A stretch of 64,000 nucleotides of DNA from NCBI GenBank assembly GCA_947464275.1, contig CANHVU010000009.1, positions 1 to 64,000 of the forward strand, read 5' to 3'. The notes under the pieces were generated by a model. It searched no databases and was not told the origin of the DNA. It saw only the letters and a list, made by a program, of their open reading frames with translations. Each line of letters starts with the position of its first letter. Position 1 is the first letter of the stretch. Of the stretch, positions 19,448-26,608 are shown piece after piece. The DNA comes from Bacteroidota bacterium (GTDB taxonomy: Bacteria; Bacteroidota; Bacteroidia; UKL13-3). The position numbers were made by a program, and so were the translations under genes.

Positions 19448-20236
19448 TTAAAAAGTAATTCCCATTTTTCTTAGCTGGCGTTTTATAAAGTTTTTTGCAC
19501 CTTCTTTTATAGGTGTTAAAGCTTTTTTCGCTGCACTATCAGTAGGGCGAGCTTTAAATACTGTATCGTGGTATTTTGCTGCATCGCCTCTTAGTTCGGT
19601 GTAGTAATAAGCGTAAAACGATTTACGGCTAATTCCTTCAGGTAATTTTATTTTATCGTAACCATGGTAGCTTATTTCGTTGGTTTCAAATATCAAGCAG
19701 CGGTTCATGGCCGGGAAAACTTTTTTATCCAAATGTGTCATATCGGCATTCCAAAGTTCGGTATGTCCTCCGTATTCTTCTTTCCAATCTTTATTAAAGA
19801 AAATAAGTAAGTTTATACGTCTGTGAATGCCTCTATCGGCATGAATATTAAAGTCGATGTGAATATCTAAAAAACTGCCATTTCCACCTTGGTGTAAACC
19901 GCCTCCTAAAGCATCTTCAACCGAAAATAAAGCATCAATGCCAGTAATTTTGCTCATTATTTCACACCATTCTTTGCTGTGCAATTCTTGGCGCATTTGT
20001 GTAAACACTTCTGGAAAATCTTCAAAATTTGAACCTTCTGCCTTAAACTCGTTTACACCTTTATATTTTTTGTTAAATACATCTTCCTTCGGAAAATTAT
20101 TAAACATAAATTCGGCTGTTTCGGCATTTAAAAAGTTGTCAATTACCAAATGGCGATAAGGCTTGGCAGTGTTAAACTCATCGCGCATTTTTTCAATGCT
20201 TTCAGCATTAAATAAATTACTGTTTACTAATTTCAT
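19448..20236 (-). CDS. 2-oxoglutarate/Fe(II)-dependent oxygenase (prolyl-hydroxylase-like)
   Basis: A 262-residue protein with the double-stranded beta-helix signature: an HxD metal motif in LDIHIDFNIH, GGHTELW in the core, a distal histidine in ETNEISYHGYDK, and an arginine in SRKSFYAYYYT suited to bind 2-oxoglutarate. Such enzymes hydroxylate a protein side chain or small molecule; the substrate cannot be read from sequence. The start is the ATG complementary to 20234-20236. The gene is monocistronic, with the hairpin 19380-19415 downstream. Confidence 0.85.
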   Translation of the reverse strand: MKLVNSNLFNAESIEKMRDEFNTAKPYRHLVIDNFLNAETAEFMFNNFPKEDVFNKKYKGVNEFKAEGSNFEDFPEVFTQMRQELHSKEWCEIMSKITGIDALFSVEDALGGGLHQGGNGSFLDIHIDFNIHADRGIHRRINLLIFFNKDWKEEYGGHTELWNADMTHLDKKVFPAMNRCLIFETNEISYHGYDKIKLPEGISRKSFYAYYYTELRGDAAKYHDTVFKARPTDSAAKKALTPIKEGAKNFIKRQLRKMGITF

Positions 20237-20470
20237 TATAAGTTTCGTGTTTTGGGCAAATGTATTAGTTGTTTAGAATATTTCTAAATAAAATTTTGTA
20301 AATTTATAGTTCTATTTTCAATGTCGATTAGATAGGCTTTTTTTCTCATATTGATATTCGTTTCGACTTCGCTCAACGACCGCGTAAATTGAGAGAAGCC
20401 AGAAAGCTTTCAGACGAAATATATTTCCTTTAACTAAACGACATTGGTTGCATTTTAACTAATTGAATAA

Positions 20471-21133
20471 TTAATCGGTACACTCCATTAATAGTAAATT
20501 CCCCGATTCGAAGTTAATCGTAACCAATCCTTCTTCTTGAGTTTTGTTACTGCTGCTAGTGCGCTGCCCAAGGTGCAAATCTTCTTTATTTAAATTGTAC
20601 TGCAAACCTGTGGTTGTTAAGCCATGCACGCTTCCTAGTGGAATAAGCGAAATATTATAATTGGTAGGATACCATTTGGTGAAATGATTGGATAGGTTAA
20701 ATATTCGTGAGTGGTCGTCAAGCATTACAATGGTAATTTGGTTTTTATATTTTACCAAAGTACTTAAATTATTAATAGCATGATCGGCACGTTTTCCAGT
20801 AGCCCAAAGAATATTTACTGCTTTATGGCCTTTGGCTATTAAATAATCCAATCCTTTTTCTAAATCGGTTTTGTTTTGATCAGGAGTATGAACCACTTCT
20901 ACAGGATGTTGGTCGGCTAAAAGTTCTTCCCAATTTTCAGTTTTATCAAAATCACCAAGAACCACATCTATTTTTATTCCAAGTTCTAGTACACGGTGAA
21001 TAGCACCATCAAGCACCATAACTATTGGGCTCCATTCCAATAATTGTCCCATTAGCTCAAAGCTACAAATTTGTCCATTTGCAATTATTAGTGCTGGTTC
21101 TTGCTCGTCTCTAACTATGTGGTGGCTCGACAT
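20471..21133 (-). CDS. Thiamine pyrophosphokinase
   Basis: Converts thiamine and ATP to thiamine diphosphate, the cofactor of the E1 enzyme at 15726. The 220-residue protein shows the family's LGDFDKTE near residue 60, DQNKTDLEKGLDYL near 84-97, and ATGKRADHAINNL near 110. The C-terminal beta domain holds the LIPLGSVHGLTTTGLQYNL stretch. The start is the ATG complementary to 21131-21133. It follows the broken toxin gene on the same strand, only 5 bp apart. The 234-bp stretch downstream (20237-20470) holds no gene that I can see. Confidence 0.9.
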   Translation of the reverse strand: MSSHHIVRDEQEPALIIANGQICSFELMGQLLEWSPIVMVLDGAIHRVLELGIKIDVVLGDFDKTENWEELLADQHPVEVVHTPDQNKTDLEKGLDYLIAKGHKAVNILWATGKRADHAINNLSTLVKYKNQITIVMLDDHSRIFNLSNHFTKWYPTNYNISLIPLGSVHGLTTTGLQYNLNKEDLHLGQRTSSSNKTQEEGLVTINFESGNLLLMECTD

Positions 21134-21138
21134 GTGGT

Positions 21139-21468
21139 TTATGTGCTTCTTTTATTTCGTGTTTTTATTTTTTGGGGATTTTGTTTTGAATGAAATATAT
21201 CTGTAATAATTATTTCATTACCATTGTATTGGTAAATTATTTTATAATTTCCTTCTATAATGTATCTACTATTTTGATTTAATTTTTGCAATAAAGGTTC
21301 AACTTGTCCTGCCTCGGGTTGAGTTGCTAAAAACTCTACACTTTCTAAAAGTTATATGCAATAATTATTGGCTACAGTTTCAGATTTTGACTCTTCAAGT
21401 AAGTATTCATAAATTTCTACAAGACAATTGGATGCAAATACCGTCCAAAGAATTTGCCGTTTTTTCAT
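21139..21468 (-). pseudogene. RelE/ParE-family toxin with an in-frame stop at codon 39
   Basis: The frame opens with the ATG at 21468-21466, which overlaps the antitoxin stop as ATGA, and runs 109 codons to TAA at 21139-21141. It is interrupted by TAA at 21352-21354 (codon 39). Beyond the stop, reading continues in the same frame with typical ParE features: LATQPEAGQ, then SRYIIEGNYKIIYQYNGNEIIITDIFHSKQNPQKI. There is no frameshift, so one base change would restore it. The toxin is therefore probably inactive, or the stop is a sequencing error. A downstream restart would lack helix 1. Confidence 0.85.
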
Positions 21469-21701
21469 TTTGATTTTGAAAACTGTTTTTTCAAAGAAGT
21501 ATGCCTAACTAAATTGCCATTTTTGATATCTTTTTGCGAGGTTGCGTTCCTTTTTAAAAACTCGGCTTCTGTCATAAGAACAATGGCTTTTTTAGTGCTA
21601 CTTTTTGATTTTAAAATGGTGTAAACAGCCTCTAATATTGCATTGTCGTTAATGGCGTCAATGGTTTTATAAAGTTCTTTTTTTAGTGCTGCGTTAGTCA
21701 T
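21465..21701 (-). CDS. Antitoxin of a ParE/RelE-type module
   Basis: A 78-residue protein starting MTNAALKKELYKTIDAIND, a pattern shared with small antitoxins that sit just upstream of ParE/RelE toxins in Bacteroidota. The N-terminal half is helical; the tail (RHTSLKKQFSKSK) is basic and probably disordered until it wraps the toxin. The stop overlaps the toxin start by 4 bases, the classic coupling of a toxin-antitoxin operon. Since the toxin has a nonsense codon, this may be a solitary antitoxin. The DNA-binding domain is not obvious. Confidence 0.7.
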   Translation of the reverse strand: MTNAALKKELYKTIDAINDNAILEAVYTILKSKSSTKKAIVLMTEAEFLKRNATSQKDIKNGNLVRHTSLKKQFSKSK

Positions 21702-21820
21702 ATTATGTTTTAAAATTCAAATATAGTAAAAGTAATTTTGAAAGCTATTTACTAATTTAGAAAAACAAATTTTTTAATTAATAAGCTTAAAACCATATTT
21801 GCTGCAAATAAAATCTAAAA

Positions 21821-22627
21821 GTGAAATTTTCTATCATCAAAATAAGTTTTGTAGTTTTAACTGCTATTTTCTCTTTATCGGCATGTAAATCAAAAAAGGG
21901 AATTGGTACACCATTACCAACTGCCATTCAAGGTAAAGCTGGTGAAGCTAAAAACGATTATAGCCTATTGTTTAATAACATTAAACAGCAAGAAAATAAT
22001 TACAACTTTTTAGCTTGTAAAGGTGAGTGCGAATACAATGATGGTAAAAATACCTATAATTTTGATATTCAACTGGAGATGGAAAAAGGTAAATTTATAT
22101 TTATAAGAGCTACTTATTTATTGGGTATTGAGGTGGCTAAAATGTACATAACTCCTACGCAAATTCAAATTTTGAATCATTTAGAAAAAACCAATACAGT
22201 AGCTAGTTATGATTATTTAAAAAAGTTTAGTTCAGCTAATTTGCAGTTCGAAAATTTAGAGAATTTAATTTTAGGCAATGCACTTTTTAGTCAAGGAATT
22301 GGGGTAACTTTAATTGATTCAAATGCAACACAATATATTTTAAAAACATTAATTGAAGGGGCTTCGCAACAATGTTTTTATGGCAAAAACAAGGTGGCTA
22401 AATTAGAAGCAAATCAATTGCAGGATGCAGTTAAAAATCAAAACTTTGAGGTAAAGTACAATCAATATACTGCAAATGGTACAAATTATTATCCAAGTGA
22501 GCTAGCTATCAACATTAGGGCAGAAAAAAATTTAGGTTGCTTAATGAAACTATTCAATTTTGCATACGAAAAAAAGAAAGACCCTCAAATACGTGTACCA
22601 GCTAGTTATAAAACCATTACTTATTAA
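21821..22627 (+). CDS. DUF4292-type lipoprotein
   Basis: A 268-residue lipoprotein. The signal peptide ends in the lipobox LSAC (cysteine near residue 22), followed by a lysine-rich spacer. The body (YNFLACKGECEYNDGKNTYNFDIQLEMEKGKFIFIRATYLLGIEVAKMYITP) fits the DUF4292 family, which resembles LolA/LolB-like beta folds. In Bacteroidota this family regularly lies directly before an EnvC-like M23 gene, as here. Translation starts at GTG. The role is unproven; a job in outer-membrane lipoprotein or wall handling is inferred from fold and neighbour. Confidence 0.8.
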   Translation: MKFSIIKISFVVLTAIFSLSACKSKKGIGTPLPTAIQGKAGEAKNDYSLLFNNIKQQENNYNFLACKGECEYNDGKNTYNFDIQLEMEKGKFIFIRATYLLGIEVAKMYITPTQIQILNHLEKTNTVASYDYLKKFSSANLQFENLENLILGNALFSQGIGVTLIDSNATQYILKTLIEGASQQCFYGKNKVAKLEANQLQDAVKNQNFEVKYNQYTANGTNYYPSELAINIRAEKNLGCLMKLFNFAYEKKKDPQIRVPASYKTITY

Positions 22628-23945
22628 GTTTTTTGCCAGCAGTAAACCTTTTTTACTGTTAGTAATATTCGCCTTTTTTACTCAAATTGCGGTAGCACAA
22701 AAAACCACTCAAAAGCGCAAACAATTAGAAAACGAGCGTAAAAACTTATTGGCGCGCATTGGCGAAACTAAAAAAGTAATAGCCGAAACAAAAGAAAAGG
22801 AAAACACCAAACTTACTCAGCTTAAGGCAATCAATGCACAAATAAAAACCCGCGAAAAGGTTATCAATAATATTGGCCAAGAAATTTTTGAAATATCGGT
22901 AGAAGTAGATGAAAGCAAACGTACCATTGATACTTTAAATGCACAGTTAAAGCGATTGAAAACAGATTATGCTAAAAACATGGTGCTTATTTATAAAAGC
23001 AAAAGCAATGTAAACGATTTGGCTTTTTTATTTAATGCAGAAGGTTTTAACGATGCTTACAAACGCATAAAATATTTAAATAAACTTTCGGAATACAAAC
23101 AAATGCAAGCACGCTTGATTGTTAATATTCAAAAATCGATAGAAGCCGAAGTGAATAATATGTTGCACATAAAGAAACAAAGTGAGCAGCTTTATTCAGT
23201 AAAAGAAGGGGAAAAAAAGGAATTAGAAGCCGATAAAAAGGTAGAAACCAAAGTGCTTACTTCATTGCAACAAAAGCAAAAAGAACTGCAAGAAGAGTTG
23301 GCTCAAAACGAAAAAAACTATCAAAAACTTACTCAAAAAATTGCTGATTTAATTCAAAAAGAAATTGAAGAAGCTCGTAAACGCGAAGAAGAACGCAGAA
23401 GAATAGCAGAAGAAAAGGCTGCCAAAGTAAGAGCAAAATTAATTGCTGAAAACAAAAAGAAAGGAATTGTTACTAAGCCAGAACCTAAAAGTGTACCAGC
23501 ATCTAATCTTTCGCCCGATGATTTAAAAGCCAGTAATGATTTTGAAGGTATGAAAAATCGTTTGCCTTGGCCTGTTAATAATGGCTATATATCGGAAGGT
23601 TTCGGGACACACCAACATCCAACATTAAAGGCTGTGAGAACTACTAATAATGGAGTAAACATAGCTTGCAAAAAGCAAACCCAAGTTAAGTGTGTTTTTA
23701 AAGGAAAAGTAAAAGCTATTTTTGAAGTTCCAGGAATGGAAAAAATTATTTTAGTGAAGCATGGTGAGTATTTTACGGTATATGCTAAACTGCAAGATGT
23801 TCAGGTGAAAATTGGTCAGGAAATAAATGCTGGTGATATACTAGCTACTGTATTTACAAACGATTTTGAACAAAAAACAGAACTTCATTTCGAAATTTTT
23901 AAATCAAAACAAGCGTTAAATCCAGAATTGTGGTTAAGAAATTAA
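22593..23945 (+). CDS. EnvC-like M23-domain murein hydrolase activator
   Basis: After a signal peptide (LLLVIFAFFTQIAVAQ) comes a long coiled coil, about residues 40-275 from the chosen start, rich in K, E and Q. A LytM/M23 domain follows (GYISEGFGTHQHPTLKAV, NGVNIACKK, VLVKHGEYFTVYAKLQDV, LHFEIFKSKQALNPELWL). The HxxxD and HxH zinc ligands of active M23 enzymes are replaced or missing, as in EnvC, which activates amidases rather than cutting. The start is uncertain: GTG at 22593 is chosen, with TTG at 22560 and ATT at 22623 as alternatives. All overlap the DUF4292 gene. Confidence 0.85.
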   Translation: MYQLVIKPLLIKFFASSKPFLLLVIFAFFTQIAVAQKTTQKRKQLENERKNLLARIGETKKVIAETKEKENTKLTQLKAINAQIKTREKVINNIGQEIFEISVEVDESKRTIDTLNAQLKRLKTDYAKNMVLIYKSKSNVNDLAFLFNAEGFNDAYKRIKYLNKLSEYKQMQARLIVNIQKSIEAEVNNMLHIKKQSEQLYSVKEGEKKELEADKKVETKVLTSLQQKQKELQEELAQNEKNYQKLTQKIADLIQKEIEEARKREEERRRIAEEKAAKVRAKLIAENKKKGIVTKPEPKSVPASNLSPDDLKASNDFEGMKNRLPWPVNNGYISEGFGTHQHPTLKAVRTTNNGVNIACKKQTQVKCVFKGKVKAIFEVPGMEKIILVKHGEYFTVYAKLQDVQVKIGQEINAGDILATVFTNDFEQKTELHFEIFKSKQALNPELWLRN

Positions 23946-24081
23946 TGCTCAAAAACAACTCGCCAACTATTAGCAGCGTCTTAAATGAACTTTTAAACAA
24001 CTAACATAAAAAAGGATATAGTTGCTATGGAATTAAGAGTACAAATGGCTTTATTGTAACAGCTTTTACATACAATCCCAA

Positions 24082-26079
24082 ATGTCAAAAAAATTACTTT
24101 TTTTAATATCATTTTTAATTTTTAATGCTCTCGTTCACTGTGAAACTATTGACAGTATTTCAATAGATAAAAAAATATATGAAGTATATTCACGCAAAAA
24201 TGATTCAATTTTTGCCTTTACTACAATTGAAAAATTAATTAGTCAATCAAAATCTATTAATTATCAAGGAGGCTTTGTATCAGCCATTCAACTTAAAGGG
24301 TATTTATTTCTAAATTATGGCAAGTACAACCTCGCTCAAAAATACATTTTTGAGGCGTATGAGTTATCAAAAAATTTAAAAAACGATAGAGTTCTAGCTC
24401 AAACGAATAGAATAATTGGCACCTATTACGAAAGAAAAGAAGAATATGAAAAGGCACTAGATTTCTTTTTTAAAAGTTTAAACTTAAGAATAAAACTTAA
24501 TGACAGCAAGGGAATTGCCGAGTGCAATGCTTCAATTGGAATAATATTTCATTATACAGGACAAATAAAAAAAGCCATTTATTATTATCAAAAATCTTTA
24601 GCATTTTATTTAGTTGAAAAAAATGAAAAGTCGATTGCAGACATACAATCAAATATTGGTGCTGCATACAATAATTTAGGGAATTTAGATTCGGCTATTT
24701 ATTATTTACAATCTGTTATTTTAATAAAAAAAAGACTTAACGACTATATTGGACAAGGGCAATCATACCACAATTTAGCTACAACTTACTTTTTGAAGGG
24801 TGAATATAAAAAGGCGTTAGAATATTACAACTTAGCCATAACAAACACTGGTGGGGGAGCTGAAAATGATAATAACGGTAGTTCTTATCAACAAGCAGGA
24901 GGTACTTTAATAAAACTTAAACGTTATGATGAGGCAAAAAAATACTTGACGGTAAGTGAAAATATATTAAAACGAAATAACCTGTTAGAGGAGCTAGCAG
25001 AAAACTATATAAAGCAAGCAGAATTGTTTGAAAAAATGGGTGATTTCAAAACTTCTGTGTATTACAATTCACTTAAAAACAGTTTAGTGGATTCGTTAGC
25101 GCAAGTAAAAACTAAATTGTCTTTTGATGAAATTGAGGCCAAGTATAAAGCGGCAGAAAAACAGCAAGAATTGGAACTTTTGATGTCTCAAAATAAGATG
25201 TTGGAACAACAATCAAAATATAATTCCTTTTTAGCTATTGGTTCTTTTTTATTACTTGTAACCTTAATCATTCTTTTATTTTATTTGAAGGAGGTCAAAC
25301 AAACTAGAAAAGAATTAATTCAAAAAAATCAATTAATTGAGGCAAATAATAGGGAAGCTTTTTATCAAAATAAAAACTTAGAAAATTTAATTGCCGAAAA
25401 CCAAACAATTATGGGTGTATTAGCTCATGACTTACGTTCCCCTTTTAGTAAAATACTTGGTTTGGCAAATATCATAGAAGACGAAGATGAAAGAAAAGAA
25501 AGTCTTGCTTACTTAAATTATATCAAAACCATTAGTAAAGATGCGCTACAACTAATTCAGGATACAGTTAATATAAGTCAAATTTATAATGAGGATGCTG
25601 AAAGTTTACAAGCCAAAGTTCAACCAATTAATTCTACCCAAATAATCGAAGAAACGGCATCAGGATTTGTAGCAATAGCAAAAGAAAAATCTATCGCTAT
25701 TGTTGTAAATAATAATTCAGATAATCTAATTTTCTTTAGTTCGAAAGAATATGTTAGGCGGATTTTAGATAATTTGATTAGCAATGCTATCAAATTCTCA
25801 CCTTCAAACTCTAGAGTTATATTGAGTTGTTCTCAAATTAATAATAATGTGGTTTTTAGCATTAAAGATAATGGACCGGGCTTAACTGAAGCTGACCAAA
25901 AACAACTTTATATTCGATTTAAAAAATTATCGGCACGACCAACAGGAAACGAGGCTTCAAGCGGATTGGGTTTATTTATTGTTAAACAATTAGTTGATTT
26001 ATTGGGTGGAAATATTTCTGTAATTTCTGAAAAAGGAAAAGGTTGCGAATTTATTGTTGAATTTAAAATTAAAAATTAG
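24082..26079 (+). CDS. TPR-containing membrane sensor histidine kinase (paralogue)
   Basis: A 665-residue paralogue of the kinase at 13015, with the same order: signal peptide, TPR region (about 60-340), coiled coil, membrane span near 383-402 (FLAIGSFLLLVTLIILLFYL), coiled coil and kinase core. H449 is in LAHDLRSPFSKI; N box NLISNAIKFS; G1 KDNGPGL; G2 GLGLFIVKQL. The catalytic core is much more alike than the TPR region, suggesting different signals for a shared output. Its end overlaps the convergent arfB by 11 bp. No response regulator is adjacent. Confidence 0.92.
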   Translation: MSKKLLFLISFLIFNALVHCETIDSISIDKKIYEVYSRKNDSIFAFTTIEKLISQSKSINYQGGFVSAIQLKGYLFLNYGKYNLAQKYIFEAYELSKNLKNDRVLAQTNRIIGTYYERKEEYEKALDFFFKSLNLRIKLNDSKGIAECNASIGIIFHYTGQIKKAIYYYQKSLAFYLVEKNEKSIADIQSNIGAAYNNLGNLDSAIYYLQSVILIKKRLNDYIGQGQSYHNLATTYFLKGEYKKALEYYNLAITNTGGGAENDNNGSSYQQAGGTLIKLKRYDEAKKYLTVSENILKRNNLLEELAENYIKQAELFEKMGDFKTSVYYNSLKNSLVDSLAQVKTKLSFDEIEAKYKAAEKQQELELLMSQNKMLEQQSKYNSFLAIGSFLLLVTLIILLFYLKEVKQTRKELIQKNQLIEANNREAFYQNKNLENLIAENQTIMGVLAHDLRSPFSKILGLANIIEDEDERKESLAYLNYIKTISKDALQLIQDTVNISQIYNEDAESLQAKVQPINSTQIIEETASGFVAIAKEKSIAIVVNNNSDNLIFFSSKEYVRRILDNLISNAIKFSPSNSRVILSCSQINNNVVFSIKDNGPGLTEADQKQLYIRFKKLSARPTGNEASSGLGLFIVKQLVDLLGGNISVISEKGKGCEFIVEFKIKN

Positions 26080-26488
26080 ATCCCTCTATTTTTTTATTTC
26101 TTAATTTTTTTATGTTGGATAATAATTTCTTGCCTGTTAATCGTTTCTCAATACTAGATTTTGTAGGCTTTGACGCCTTTCTATGTTTAATAACCACAAA
26201 ACACTTATTTATAATTGAATAAATTTTTTTAAGGGCAATTATTTTATTCGCTAACTGACTTCTTTCCGTTTGTGCAATTACTTGTAAAATTCCCTCATTG
26301 CTTAATTTATTCGCCAATTTTTCTAATAAGATGGCTTTGTCAGATTCTGAAAGTTGTAATGAATTCTTTATATCAAAATCAATTTGAACTTTGGTAGCCA
26401 CTTTATTTACATTTTGTCCGCCAGCACCTCCACTCCTACTTGTTTTAAAAACAAATTCAGTATTTAAATATGGTGGTTGGAATTTCAT
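26069..26488 (-). CDS. arfB: Alternative ribosome-rescue factor B (peptidyl-tRNA hydrolase)
   Basis: A 139-residue release-factor-like protein with the catalytic GGQ at residues 23-25 in RSGGAGGQNVNKVATKV. The C-terminal tail is basic and lysine-rich (RKASKPTKSSIEKRLTGKKLL), as expected for insertion in the empty mRNA channel of stalled ribosomes. It hydrolyses peptidyl-tRNA on non-stop complexes without a stop codon. The gene is monocistronic and its 3' end overlaps the convergent kinase gene. Confidence 0.93.
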   Translation of the reverse strand: MKFQPPYLNTEFVFKTSRSGGAGGQNVNKVATKVQIDFDIKNSLQLSESDKAILLEKLANKLSNEGILQVIAQTERSQLANKIIALKKIYSIINKCFVVIKHRKASKPTKSSIEKRLTGKKLLSNIKKLRNKKIEGSNF

Positions 26489-26517
26489 ATAGATTGTATT
26501 TAAAAATTTATACTATT

Positions 26518-26558
26518 GTCAGACGCATACAAGACCTTTGTTGGGATTGCGTCAGACG
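26518..26558. repeat. Short GTCAGACG repeat pair with GACGCA/TGCGTC hairpin
   Basis: GTCAGACG occurs at 26518 and 26551 as a direct repeat, and GACGCA (26522) pairs with TGCGTC (26548). It lies in the gap upstream of arfB. It may be a small intergenic repeat; no function is visible. Confidence 0.35.
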
Positions 26559-26608
26559 ATTTAATTAAATTTCAATTGTTAAACATTTTTGATTAATCGA
26601 AAATCTGT

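Noticed and set aside
20350-20385. TTCGACTTCGCTCAACGA phrase as a regulatory site
   Set aside because: Resembles a dispersed intergenic phrase common in this phylum; no gene-specific placement seen.
23945-24001. Short frame whose ATG overlaps the stop of the EnvC-like gene (TAATG)
   Set aside because: Only 18 codons; the overlap alone is not enough to call a gene.
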